Positions 26,182 through 35,177 of a stretch of DNA of 64,000 nt are shown here, one piece after another. Position 1 is the first letter of the stretch. Each line of letters opens with the position of its first letter. The position numbers were made by a program, and so were the translations under genes. Location: assembly GCF_024722015.1 (NCBI RefSeq), contig NZ_JANQBD010000032.1, positions 38,865 through 102,864 of the forward strand, in the 5' to 3' direction. This stretch comes from Paenibacillus radicis (ex Xue et al. 2023) (lineage in GTDB: Bacteria > Bacillota > Bacilli > Paenibacillales > NBRC-103111). The notes under the pieces were generated by a model that was given only the letters and a program-made list of their open reading frames with translations, was not told the DNA's origin and did no database searches.

Positions 26182-27525
26182 TTGAAAATGTATGCTGTGT
26201 CAGCAGACCGGAGGCTCCTTGAAGCACTGCGATTGTCCAGGCACTATGATTCGGTGACATCTGTTACTAAAGAAATGGTGTCCGTATTGCTGATGGACGA
26301 GAGTGAGCAAGGTTGGGATCCAGAAGAGAAAAGCTCCTCTTTCCTTCAGGAGGGTAACCAAGGTGGAGCAAAAGGTTTAGAACTGACTTCCAACAGGCAC
26401 GGTTCGGGAAAAGAACGTACTGGAACTGCTATCGTTCATGGAGATGTATGGCTAGTGAGCGATACTCTGTTGGATATTCACGAGGCAGTCGCTCTGCGCA
26501 GACGGTACCCGGCCAATAGGCTCATCTATATGCTGAGCAACCACGCAGATACACTTGCGCTTAAAGCAGTACAAACCCTTTGTGCTGCACATGGCATGCA
26601 TTATGTACTTCCGTATCGGACACCTGAGCAGGTGGCGGAGGAAACGGCAGGAATATGCTTGGACAGAGAAAAAACGGTCAGCAAGGTGATAACTGTAATC
26701 GGGGCGCTCCCGCAGACGGGGTTAACCTCAAGCTTGATCGGCTTGGGGGTTATGCTGTCGCGCTTGAGTGGAGTCCGTATCGGCATATTGGGGATGAATG
26801 GCTGGAATCCTGGAGATAGCGGCTTGCGCTATAACGCCAAATATTTGGACGAGCTGTGGGGCAGCTTGCAGGGGAAGCAGCTTCAAGCTGCCGAGCTTCA
26901 CAGTAAGATGCAGCAGCTCGCTCCAAGAGTTCATTATATGGCAGGAAATCGGGATTTAAAGAAGCTTTACTATTACCAGACAGACGGAGTTTCCTGGCTT
27001 ATTGAGAAAGCCCGGGAATGCTTCGATATTGTCTTGATAGATGCAGGCAGCTATGTGGATCATGCTTTGGCTGCACAGAGCATTCATGTTTCCGATCTGC
27101 TGTTGGTCCAGATGCACCAAGGCCAGCAGGCGAGGACACAGTGGCGCCGAATGCATGAGCATATTTTGCAGCCTGTGTTCCGATGGAATGAAAGACAGAC
27201 GATGCTGCTTTTTAACAAAATGCACCGCTCCCCTAATTTCGAGAATGAAAAGCAGCTGTCGCGTCAGATGGATATGTCCTACATAGGCAGTCTTCCTTAT
27301 GTAGCATCGTTTCACCGAAGCGAGGCGGAGAGCAACCTGCTAAACCTGCATTGGCCAGAGTATGATAAGGAGCTGCAAAAGGTAAGTCAGGCGATCATGC
27401 ATTATTACTCTCTGCCATCGGTGGGGGTTGAAAAGGAAGTGAACCGCGGCCATTCGCAAATACTGCAGGGCAGGGAACGAAAAGTGTCCTGGTTTGGCTG
27501 GATGAAGTCGGCAAGGGAGGCTTGA
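26182..27525 (+). CDS. CpaE-like protein with degenerate P-loop
   Basis: A 447-residue soluble protein. The N-terminal half contains a receiver-like region, and from about residue 170 there is a MinD/CpaE-type domain. The deviant Walker-A site reads IGALPQTGLTSS, so both lysines of the usual KGGxGKT are missing, while the Walker-B-like strand FDIVLIDAGSYVD is kept. CpaE proteins localise Tad pilus machinery at cell poles; loss of the lysines suggests little or no ATP hydrolysis. It starts at TTG 26182 or ATG 26188, after GGGAGG. It lies between the CpaB-like and TadA-like genes, the usual position in Tad operons. Confidence 0.75.
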   Translation: MKMYAVSADRRLLEALRLSRHYDSVTSVTKEMVSVLLMDESEQGWDPEEKSSSFLQEGNQGGAKGLELTSNRHGSGKERTGTAIVHGDVWLVSDTLLDIHEAVALRRRYPANRLIYMLSNHADTLALKAVQTLCAAHGMHYVLPYRTPEQVAEETAGICLDREKTVSKVITVIGALPQTGLTSSLIGLGVMLSRLSGVRIGILGMNGWNPGDSGLRYNAKYLDELWGSLQGKQLQAAELHSKMQQLAPRVHYMAGNRDLKKLYYYQTDGVSWLIEKARECFDIVLIDAGSYVDHALAAQSIHVSDLLLVQMHQGQQARTQWRRMHEHILQPVFRWNERQTMLLFNKMHRSPNFENEKQLSRQMDMSYIGSLPYVASFHRSEAESNLLNLHWPEYDKELQKVSQAIMHYYSLPSVGVEKEVNRGHSQILQGRERKVSWFGWMKSAREA

Positions 27526-27529
27526 GTTG

Positions 27530-29185
27530 ATGGGCGACGAGCCTTTACCTCTAACTTTACCTTTAACAAGATTTCAGATTGGTCAGTATCGCCCGGACAG
27601 GGCAAGCGATCCTGCTGCTGAAATGGTAACTGCGGCATCTGTTGTCCAGCAATCGCAGGAAGCTGTGGCCGCTTCCAGAAAAGCTGCATTTGAGCAGGCT
27701 TGTCTGGCATTTAAAGAAATGTCCGGAGCCCGCTTTAGCCATGCTGTACATCGTGGCGATGCGGCTAGACAGCAATCAGGCCGGACATCCGTTGATGAAG
27801 CGGAAGCCTTTGTTGAGCTGGAAAATAAAGCTATTATCGGTGTGCCCGAAACGGTGACAACCATAATGGAACAGATTCAGTCTTATGTTGAACAGCATGG
27901 CTTGCATCAGATGGAGCTGCCTGATTATTATTGCGGTCTTAGAGCATTCGCACGCGCAGAACAGAAATGCTATTCCGAAATCACACACGCAATGTTTCAT
28001 GAGATTTATGGATTCAAAGCTCTGGCTTGCTGGCAAAAGTACCCGGATAGCTACGCGGCGCAAGTGATAGGGACTGCTATTTGGATTCATCATAATGGCC
28101 GGCATGAGCGGATGCCGTTTCAATTCGCTTCCACTCAGGAGGTGGACAAAATTATCCGGGCGCTGACACGGCAGAAGGAGGATGCCATCGTTAATTTGTA
28201 CAATACGACTCTGGAGATCGATTTGTACACAGGTGAACGAGTTACGCTGACGGTCAAGCCTGATGTTCGGCATGATGTAATCACGTTTCGCCGATTTCTG
28301 ATCGGGCGTGTGACCGTGGATGATTTAGCGGATGAACGGCGCAGAACCATTCCCCTGGAAGCGGCTATGCTGCTGAAAGGAATTTCCAAGACGCATTGTA
28401 ATTTCATTGTCGTCGGGCCACCAGGCACGGGTAAGTCTACAACTTTGAAGGCGATGCTTGCTGAAAGGGCCGATCATTACACGGGCGCAATCATTGAGAA
28501 GCATTATGAGCTGGCAGCAGGACGCGATTTTCCAGAAAAAAAGCTGATAGAACGCATAACACATGAAGGTACTTTTCATCATGCAATGGATCAAGTACTG
28601 CGCATTGACGTCGATTATGCCATCATCGGGGAAGTTCGGCGTGTGGAGGCAGAGGGGGCGATGCTTGCTTGCGAAAGACTGCTCAAAGGCTTTGGCAGCA
28701 CTTATCATACCTGGAAGCCGGAGACATTGCCCTCTCAGTTTGCAAGGCTGCTGTGCAGCTTAAATCCTGGCGTACGATTTGAAGAGGAGGAAAAGCGGGT
28801 CGCTGAAAATATTGACCTGTTAATTGTTCAAACTCAGGATTCAAGCCGTACCCGTAAAAGAATCAAGAGTATTATGGAGCTTCGATACGATCGCTACAAC
28901 GGCGAGATCAGTACGCATGAATGGATGCGATGGGATGAAACGAACGATACATGGAGCTACTGTGATGATATTAGTGAGCGGCTGATTAAGGAAATGCGTG
29001 AGGTTCATCCTGAGTGGGCCGAGCTTACGTTAGCACTGCTTCATCGATTGTCTGAAGCTTCACCGATCCCGGCGGCGAAGGGAATCATTGTTTATAATCC
29101 AGCTGCTGCGAATCCACTGTCCCGAATAGACAGTTCCTTGCAACGGATGGTTGCATCCTCCTTCACGGGCAAAAGGGATTGTTGA
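27530..29185 (+). CDS. TadA/CpaF-type secretion ATPase
   Basis: A 551-residue hexameric ATPase of the type II/IV secretion family that drives pilus subunit assembly. Walker A GPPGTGKST is near residue 297, the Walker-B-like strand with IIGEVRR near residue 365, and the arginines and histidines of the CpaF core are present in between. The N-terminal 250 residues hold the usual helical all-alpha lead-in. The key lysine is intact, unlike the two CpaE-like domains of the operon, so this is the motor. The ATG at 27530 follows GGGAGGC; a TTG at 27527 is adjacent. It overlaps no neighbour. Confidence 0.9.
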   Translation: MGDEPLPLTLPLTRFQIGQYRPDRASDPAAEMVTAASVVQQSQEAVAASRKAAFEQACLAFKEMSGARFSHAVHRGDAARQQSGRTSVDEAEAFVELENKAIIGVPETVTTIMEQIQSYVEQHGLHQMELPDYYCGLRAFARAEQKCYSEITHAMFHEIYGFKALACWQKYPDSYAAQVIGTAIWIHHNGRHERMPFQFASTQEVDKIIRALTRQKEDAIVNLYNTTLEIDLYTGERVTLTVKPDVRHDVITFRRFLIGRVTVDDLADERRRTIPLEAAMLLKGISKTHCNFIVVGPPGTGKSTTLKAMLAERADHYTGAIIEKHYELAAGRDFPEKKLIERITHEGTFHHAMDQVLRIDVDYAIIGEVRRVEAEGAMLACERLLKGFGSTYHTWKPETLPSQFARLLCSLNPGVRFEEEEKRVAENIDLLIVQTQDSSRTRKRIKSIMELRYDRYNGEISTHEWMRWDETNDTWSYCDDISERLIKEMREVHPEWAELTLALLHRLSEASPIPAAKGIIVYNPAAANPLSRIDSSLQRMVASSFTGKRDC

Positions 29186-29294
29186 TGGTGGAAGAGGCAT
29201 TGCTCATGCCAGGTTTCAGAACCCTCTATTGATTAGCTGTTGCTGTCAGTCATTACTTTATTGCTATGAACACAAAGTAAGGGAGGCAGGCTTA

Positions 29295-30287
29295 GTGCCG
29301 GCAGCGTATACCGTTATCAATATCGCCTTACTTGGGGCGTCAGCTCTTCTATTTACATGGGGGATGTATCTGCTGCTGCATCCATTGCTGGATTACATGA
29401 GCGCGCTGCTTCGTACCGAACGCAGGCATCGTTCAGGAATGAAGCTGCTGCAGGATCAGCGTCTTCGTCAAGTGAAGCTTGCTGGGCTTATCGTGGTTTA
29501 CCGGAGGCTTATGCGTGAGCTGGAGCTGCTATTGAAAGCGACGCAAAAAGAAGACGTTAACGTTTCTGTTCAAAGGTTCATATTGCTTACCATTTCCTGT
29601 GGTTTATCTGCCGGGCTCATCAGCTATTTCTCAACTTATGATACTAGATTTAGCCTGTTTATAATGGGGCTCACGAGTATCCTGCCGATCATGTACTATC
29701 GCTTAAAGCTTCGCAGCTTGCAGATTCAAAGCGGTTATGATCTAGCTGAGGTTGTCGGTATTTTAACAAGCAAATATAAGGTGACACGCGGTAATATGCG
29801 CATAGCTCTGCAGCAATCATGCCTCGAAATCGATTCGGGACCTATCCGACGCCACTTTATGAATTTACTTAGAGAGGAGTTAAATTATGTGGAATCGAGC
29901 GAAATGGAGAAAGCGGTTGAAGAATTTATTTACAGCATTCAGACATCCTTTGCCAAACAACTGGGCTTAACGATACTGAAGGGGCTGCTGCGCAACGAGA
30001 ATGTCGAAAGCACCCTGATGGCTATTGATAAAAACATTCACAAGCAGATCGATATGCTGCGAGATGAAGGCGACTCAAGCTCTGAAGTCATACAGCTAAG
30101 CTGGCTTCATGTAATTTTATTTCCTTTGCTTTTGCTTATGATGGTTGTGTTTATGGGTTATAACAGCACGGTGTATTATCAGTTGGGAACGGAGCAGGGG
30201 CGGTTTTGGTTGACAGTGACTGTTTGTTTTATAGTGGGGTCGCTGATGCTTGCAGTGTGGTTTCGTCGGCCGCCTAATGATTATTAA
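29295..30287 (+). CDS. TadB-like inner-membrane platform protein
   Basis: A 330-residue membrane protein of the type II secretion F (GspF) group. Helices lie at about 5-28, 95-140 (two) and 270-320 (two). The cytoplasmic part between them has the TadB-like pattern LAEVVGILTSKYKVTRGNMR. A GTG start at 29295 lies eight bases after GGGAGG; the longer frame from 29151 overlaps the ATPase gene and reads as non-coding. TadB together with TadC forms the platform that the TadA motor turns. Confidence 0.8.
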   Translation: MPAAYTVINIALLGASALLFTWGMYLLLHPLLDYMSALLRTERRHRSGMKLLQDQRLRQVKLAGLIVVYRRLMRELELLLKATQKEDVNVSVQRFILLTISCGLSAGLISYFSTYDTRFSLFIMGLTSILPIMYYRLKLRSLQIQSGYDLAEVVGILTSKYKVTRGNMRIALQQSCLEIDSGPIRRHFMNLLREELNYVESSEMEKAVEEFIYSIQTSFAKQLGLTILKGLLRNENVESTLMAIDKNIHKQIDMLRDEGDSSSEVIQLSWLHVILFPLLLLMMVVFMGYNSTVYYQLGTEQGRFWLTVTVCFIVGSLMLAVWFRRPPNDY

Positions 30288-30316
30288 ATCAACTGTTAGG
30301 AGGTCTAACAACGCTA

Positions 30317-31210
30317 ATGGAATTGCGGCAGCACCTGTACATGCTCTCTGGCGTGGGACTAAGTATATTTATTTGCTTGCTTTATGTGTGGGCCGCTTAT
30401 TTGGTGCACCGCAGGCTTCGAACACCTATTTCGATCAAGTATATGTCACGTCTTCAGTATATGCGCCTTAAAAGCTGGCTGAATCACCCTGAGCTGGAGC
30501 GCCGCTTGGAGCATACAGGCTACCCGCTGAAGCTGAATGCATTGAAAATCCAGTCGATTCGCTATGGTTTAGCTTCGCTGTGGCTGCTGAACAGCTTGTA
30601 TGATATGACTGCTCGCTGGGAGGCGTTATCAGTGCCAACCCTTCTAATGTATGTCTGGGGACCGGTTGTATTGCTTTTGCTGACCAATACGAAAGCTTCC
30701 TTGCTAACTTATTTTTTAAGCAAATGGAAGGAAGTCGATGACGGCGAAAAAAACCGTGAGCTATTTATGATCTACAGTATGATAGCCGACGAGCTCAAAG
30801 GGATTGGACGGCGCAGGCTTAACCTGCATACTTTGCTGACCAAGCTGCGTGATTATACGGTACGAATCAAACCGTCGTTGAACAAAGGATTACGTTTGTT
30901 TGATGAGGGAGCGCAGGCAGCTCTGCATGTGATAGCAGAGGATATAGGCACGCGGGAAGCGAGGGAGCTGTGCAAGCTGCTGGCCGATTTGGAGCTTACT
31001 CCTCCCGAGGAGATATCCGCATTGGTAGATGCGAGGGAGGAGAGCTATACCCAGATGCTAAGGGAGAATCGCCGCCGCAGGCGCAAGTTTTTCGGGAACA
31101 TTGCCTATGCGGTTGCCTTCAGCCCGCTGCTCATCTATTTGTGGAATGCACTTAATATTGCCCAGCAATATGTAACGGATTTGGCTAAAAGCACGAATCA
31201 TTTTGGATGA
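30317..31210 (+). CDS. TadC-like inner-membrane platform protein
   Basis: A 297-residue membrane protein with a first helix at about 10-28, a pair at 75-125, and a final helix near 260-280. The cytoplasmic loop of about 130 residues ends in ALVDAREESYTQMLRENRRRRRKFF, typical of T2SSF-type platform proteins before their last helix. AGGAGG precedes the ATG by eight bases. Position directly after TadB fits the fixed TadA-TadB-TadC order. Sequence similarity is weak, so the call rests on topology and context. Confidence 0.7.
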   Translation: MELRQHLYMLSGVGLSIFICLLYVWAAYLVHRRLRTPISIKYMSRLQYMRLKSWLNHPELERRLEHTGYPLKLNALKIQSIRYGLASLWLLNSLYDMTARWEALSVPTLLMYVWGPVVLLLLTNTKASLLTYFLSKWKEVDDGEKNRELFMIYSMIADELKGIGRRRLNLHTLLTKLRDYTVRIKPSLNKGLRLFDEGAQAALHVIAEDIGTREARELCKLLADLELTPPEEISALVDAREESYTQMLRENRRRRRKFFGNIAYAVAFSPLLIYLWNALNIAQQYVTDLAKSTNHFG

Positions 31211-31233
31211 TAAACAGAAGGAGCGAATGAATC

Positions 31234-31503
31234 ATGAAACCGGCATTGGAGAAGTTTTTGTTAATTGCGGCAACCTTGGCTGCTATTGGGCTGTTTGTTT
31301 TTGTTGCGATGTGGAGCTCTATCAAGGAAAAAAAGACGCAAATGGACGATTTGTTCAATAACACGAATGTTCCAACCAGCTTTTATTATGAAAAAGAGAT
31401 GATGGATTCTTTAATTGCACTTACGTCATTTGCATCTGCATCCATCGATAGCCAATCAGAAATTAATTCATCTCCGTTGCCGGCACCCAATTTGGCAGTA
31501 TGA
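31234..31503 (+). CDS. Short single-helix protein, pseudopilin-like candidate
   Basis: An 89-residue protein with KPALEKF before a 20-residue hydrophobic helix and then a polar tail. This is the size and layout of Flp/TadE-type subunits, but a clear prepilin-peptidase site (Gly/Ala then Glu at +5) is not obvious. AGAAGGAG precedes the ATG. Its stop overlaps the start of the next gene (ATGA), so their products are likely made in equal amounts. Confidence 0.6.
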   Translation: MKPALEKFLLIAATLAAIGLFVFVAMWSSIKEKKTQMDDLFNNTNVPTSFYYEKEMMDSLIALTSFASASIDSQSEINSSPLPAPNLAV

Positions 31504-31898
31504 AAACCGCTTTGGTAGAGATGCTGACGGTATACATTTTGCTGCTGCTGCTCTTTCAGCCGGTTTTGCATGATATCTACTCGACAAGAGCGAATGCGGT
31601 AGAGATGGTGCTGGATAGCGCAATACAGAAAGCGGCTAACGCTGATAATGGCCATTTTACACCAGAAATTATCGCTCAAATGCGCAATACGCTGGAGCAT
31701 ACTTTTTTACTGGATGGCAATGATATTCGCTTCATTGGTACGACGGAACTAACGCCAAGAGGCGAATATATTGAAGGAACCTTGTCTGTCAAAAGCACTC
31801 CGAGATGGCTGCTGCGTACATTGTTCGGCAGTGTGGATCGGGAACCGCCCGAAATTGTCCGTTATGCCAAGCAAATGAGCGAGGCGATTGTGCGATGA
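31500..31898 (+). CDS. TadE-like pseudopilin
   Basis: A 132-residue protein whose N-terminus, KTALVEMLTVYILLLLLF, follows the TadE pattern (small residue, then Val-Glu, then a hydrophobic helix). The remaining 95 residues are an extracytoplasmic domain. TadE-type minor pilins are cut by a TadV peptidase and initiate pilus assembly. No such peptidase gene is in the window. It overlaps the upstream gene by four bases and is followed after seven bases by another anchored protein. Confidence 0.65.
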   Translation: MKTALVEMLTVYILLLLLFQPVLHDIYSTRANAVEMVLDSAIQKAANADNGHFTPEIIAQMRNTLEHTFLLDGNDIRFIGTTELTPRGEYIEGTLSVKSTPRWLLRTLFGSVDREPPEIVRYAKQMSEAIVR

Positions 31899-31905
31899 AT
31901 GATTT

Positions 31906-32400
31906 ATGAATCGGGCATTGCTGTTGATGTTTGTTGTGCTTCTATTTTTGTATACGACAGGCTTTGAAGCCGACCGATATATAACCGTTACTACTCACAA
32001 CCGTCTCAAGTTTGCATTAAATCGTGGAGGGCATGACGCTTCGCTGCAAATCAATAAAGAACTGCTCGCGGAAGGGGAAATTGTCTTTACAAGACTTTCA
32101 GCGAGGCATGCTTTTGAGAAAGCATTGCAAAATAATTTGCAGCTTGGGCTGGATGGAGCTCCGTTAGTGGGAAGCTTGCTGAGCGATCCCCCAATCATTG
32201 TGTTTGAGGATTACGTGGATGACCATACACCAGGCGCGGACTTTCCGTTTAATTATGTCAATGAGAGCGAGCACATCGTAAAAATGTTAAAAGGACCCGC
32301 TGTTATTTATAAGGTGAAAGTAAAGCTCCCGCGCCATCATGCGCTTTCTTATGAAGGTGATGTATACAAGACAGTTATTTATGAATACCGATTTGATTAA
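31906..32400 (+). CDS. Membrane-anchored extracytoplasmic protein of the Tad-like operon
   Basis: A 164-residue protein with a signal anchor at about residues 4-20 and an extracytoplasmic domain containing NRLKFALNRGGHDASLQINK. This aligns in character with TadE/TadF-like minor subunits, but similarity is too low for a firm family call. A predicted beta-rich C-terminal half ends KTVIYEYRFD. It sits seven bases after the TadE-like gene. Its role as a third minor subunit is inferred from position and topology. Confidence 0.55.
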   Translation: MNRALLLMFVVLLFLYTTGFEADRYITVTTHNRLKFALNRGGHDASLQINKELLAEGEIVFTRLSARHAFEKALQNNLQLGLDGAPLVGSLLSDPPIIVFEDYVDDHTPGADFPFNYVNESEHIVKMLKGPAVIYKVKVKLPRHHALSYEGDVYKTVIYEYRFD

Positions 32401-32426
32401 ATGTTTCCAGATCTAAAGGAGGTGCT

Positions 32427-34271
32427 ATGTTGAGATCAAGCTCATTTTCCAAGCGTTATAGCTATTATGGCTTGAGAATTTTAAGTGTTGTTTGTCTCGT
32501 ATGGTTGGCATTCCCTGAATTAGCGGCTATGGCTGCAGCTTCGACTCCGCCTTCTCCAGGAATGATTCGAGTAGAGAACCGATTGGCAGGGACACAAGAT
32601 GTCGTCACCGTTACCGGCTTATCAGCCGGAGATATAGTTAAAGTATACGCTGATGCAGGTGCGTCTTCTCCACTAGGCAGTGCAACTGTCAGCAGTGGTT
32701 CAACAGGAGCAAGCGTGACTATAGGTCAGCTGGGAACGGCGGCGGGCTATGTGTACGTTACAGTGACGCAGCCTCCTTTTTCGGAGAGCAGGCGTACGAT
32801 TAAGCTATATTCCGCCGAGCCGTTATCGGTTGCTCCCTCAGCAGCTTCGATCCGTGCTATCAATCATGCGAGCGGAACTTCGGATCAAGTTGTAGTGAGG
32901 GGACTGCATGCAGGCGATGTCGTTAAGGTTTATCGCGATGCACAGAAAAACGAGCTTCTCGGAAGTGCTGCAGCAGCAGTCGGAACTTCCGATGAAACAA
33001 CGGTGTCTGTAGGGCAGCTTGGAGCAAACGAGGGGATTATTTATATTACGGTTACGGTACCAGGCCAAGGAGAAAGCAGGGTTGTGGAGAAAGCACATCC
33101 GGGAGAACAGCAGACAGCTAAACCGGCTTTGGGCGATATCCGTATCATGAATGAATATGGTGGTACGGGAGATCGTGTTGAGGTCAATCGAATTAACGGT
33201 GGAGATGTGGTAAAAGTTTATGCCACTGAGCGGGCTGCGACCCCAATAGCTCAAGCAGCCGTGCCTTCAGGAGCGGACAGAGTGAATGTTATATTACCGC
33301 AGCTGGGAATAGGCGAAGGTACCTTGTATATTTCTTTGACGCGCTCCCCCATGCTGGAAAGTGCACGTGTATCGAAAAAGTATCTTAATGAACCTGTTAC
33401 TCCTGCTCCTGCACCAGGGATGATAGTTGTTACGAATGAAAATGAGAATACAGATGACAGGGTGGAAGTATATGGCTTGTCACCTGGCGATAGGGTCAAG
33501 GTGTACCGGGATGCGACTACAGCTACTCTTCTGGGCACATCGGCACCTGTATCTAATTCTACGAGAGCAGCCGTAGCCATCCCTCAGCTAGGCAAGCAAG
33601 GAGGTACCGTTTATATTACAGTAACTTCTTCTTCCAGAGGTGAGAGCATACGTGTTGTCAAAACCTTTGCTGCAGAGAATGCCAGTAAAGCTCCGGAGAG
33701 AGCTGATATAAAAATTCAAAACGCTGTTGGTTCAGATGATGTAGTGACCATAAATGGACTTCAGTCAGGAGATAGGGTGAAGCTGTACTCAGAGGAGGCC
33801 TCAATGGTTCCTATAAGCAGTGCACTAGTAGCTGACGGCGCAACCTCAGTCACCATACGCACAACTCTACCCCTCACGGGGTATGGTGTCTTGTATGTCA
33901 CTGTAACCCATTTAAACGATGAAGAAAGCGTTCGGGTATCCAAGATATACCCTGCTGAACCCGTCTCGCTTCCTGTCTCTCCCTACCAAATCAGGGTCAT
34001 TAACAATATGTTGGGTTCTGGTGACGATGAAGTAAGTATCTTGGGACTTAGGGAGGGCGATAGAATACGCTTGTACTCTGATGCAGCAGCAACCATGCCA
34101 ATTCAGACGGAAGAAGGGGGCAATGCTGAGGCTGCGGTTGGAAATGGTGAGTCGTCCGTAACGATTAACCGGTTAAAACTTGAGTCTAAGGGGGGTGTGA
34201 TGTATGTCACGCTTACTTCCAACGAAAAACGCGAAAGCAGCCGAGTAATGAAGGTATATGAAGCGGAGTAA
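32427..34271 (+). CDS. Secreted six-repeat protein
   Basis: A 614-residue exported protein. A signal peptide (about residues 1-38, ending AAMAAAS) is followed by six tandem repeats of about 95 residues that fill the mature chain. Each repeat has the pattern D-V-V-x-GL-x-x-GD-x-VKVY, then a QLG segment, YVTVT and ES-x-V-x-K-x-Y. The pattern suggests small all-beta, Ig-like domains. AAGGAGG precedes the ATG. It has no LPxTG sorting signal or SLH domain; the next gene encodes an SLH protein that could hold it on the wall. It may be an adhesin or stalk of the pilus-like apparatus, which is inference. Confidence 0.8.
   Translation: MLRSSSFSKRYSYYGLRILSVVCLVWLAFPELAAMAAASTPPSPGMIRVENRLAGTQDVVTVTGLSAGDIVKVYADAGASSPLGSATVSSGSTGASVTIGQLGTAAGYVYVTVTQPPFSESRRTIKLYSAEPLSVAPSAASIRAINHASGTSDQVVVRGLHAGDVVKVYRDAQKNELLGSAAAAVGTSDETTVSVGQLGANEGIIYITVTVPGQGESRVVEKAHPGEQQTAKPALGDIRIMNEYGGTGDRVEVNRINGGDVVKVYATERAATPIAQAAVPSGADRVNVILPQLGIGEGTLYISLTRSPMLESARVSKKYLNEPVTPAPAPGMIVVTNENENTDDRVEVYGLSPGDRVKVYRDATTATLLGTSAPVSNSTRAAVAIPQLGKQGGTVYITVTSSSRGESIRVVKTFAAENASKAPERADIKIQNAVGSDDVVTINGLQSGDRVKLYSEEASMVPISSALVADGATSVTIRTTLPLTGYGVLYVTVTHLNDEESVRVSKIYPAEPVSLPVSPYQIRVINNMLGSGDDEVSILGLREGDRIRLYSDAAATMPIQTEEGGNAEAAVGNGESSVTINRLKLESKGGVMYVTLTSNEKRESSRVMKVYEAE
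32559..34268 (+). repeat. Six tandem 95-residue coding repeats
   Basis: Repeat units begin near 32559, 32841, 33132, 33417, 33702 and 33981, so the period is about 285 bases. The repeats differ considerably at the DNA level, so this is an old duplication kept by protein selection rather than a recent tandem array. Confidence 0.8.
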
Positions 34272-34368
34272 GAAAGAAAAGATACATTCGTTCTCGGTTC
34301 TCCAAAATCCCAGAGTTGCAATACTCAACTCAATAATAGATGGACTTATAGGGAAAGGGCGATATAAG

Positions 34369-35034
34369 ATGAGTAAATCCAAAATCCGTATGCAGAGAAA
34401 CCGGCTAAAGCTGATGTTTGCTGCTTCTTCCATAGTTTTAATGCGTAGAATTGTTTTTTTAACAACTTTGCTTTCATTACCGGTTGTTTTGTTGTCTGCA
34501 GGAAGTCCATTATTGGCTGCGAGTAAGCACGATGAAATTCATTTTAGCGATGTTGAGGGGCACTGGGCTGAGAAACCTATTATCGAAGCGGTAATTAGCG
34601 GTATTGCATCAGGGTACGAAGACGGAACCTTTAAACCGGATCGGGTAGTGAGCCGTAGGGAATTTACTGCTATGCTTGTGTCCACCTTGCGGATTCCACT
34701 TGTTATTGCATCTTCAAAAAACGAACAGGGGACGGATGACCCATACCTGCAATCGCTTCAGGATGCAGGCATATTGCATGAAGGCGATTTTCCTGTTGAA
34801 GAAATAGATAAGGGGCTGCAGCGTTCGGAAATGATGAAGCTTGTTGTAAACGCTTTGGAGCCGGAAGCGGCTTTCGGGCAGCCGGAAGAGATTAAGAAAA
34901 AAGCTCAAGCCGCCGGGCTGCTTGAAGACGATCAAGTAGGGCAAGCTGCTTCAAGCTCGCTTGAAGCGACAGCAACGAGGGCTGAAGCCATTATTGTGCT
35001 TCAGAGATTGCAGAATTTGCTTGGACTCGGTTAA
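34369..35034 (+). CDS. SLH-domain cell-surface protein
   Basis: A 221-residue exported protein. After a signal-like segment (MRRIVFLTTLLSLPVVLLSA, residues 25-44) comes one clear SLH repeat (FSDVEGHWAEKPIIEAV, GYEDGTFKPDRVVSRREF) and two weaker ones to the C-terminus. SLH trimers bind pyruvylated wall polymers non-covalently. The ATG at 34369 follows a GGGAAAGGGCG site. An ATG at 34258 overlapping the preceding gene would add 37 residues. It closes the Tad-like operon and may anchor the apparatus or the six-repeat protein to the wall. Confidence 0.75.
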   Translation: MSKSKIRMQRNRLKLMFAASSIVLMRRIVFLTTLLSLPVVLLSAGSPLLAASKHDEIHFSDVEGHWAEKPIIEAVISGIASGYEDGTFKPDRVVSRREFTAMLVSTLRIPLVIASSKNEQGTDDPYLQSLQDAGILHEGDFPVEEIDKGLQRSEMMKLVVNALEPEAAFGQPEEIKKKAQAAGLLEDDQVGQAASSSLEATATRAEAIIVLQRLQNLLGLG

Positions 35035-35177
35035 CCGGATCATTTTTCACCTATTCTATATAACTTTAGCAATTGTTATCCCACGCTCAAATCACTTATT
35101 CGAGGTAGAGTAATGTTGAAAGGATGTAATAGATGAGTTACTCTTATTTTAAATATACGATAAGAGGAGGCTAGTAC

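Noticed and set aside
29151..29294. Longer start of the TadB-like protein
   Set aside because: It overlaps the ATPase gene, has no RBS and reads as non-coding; GTG at 29295 has an ideal RBS.
35035..35177. Gap after the SLH gene inspected for a terminator or pilin gene
   Set aside because: No hairpin with T run and no coding frame were found.
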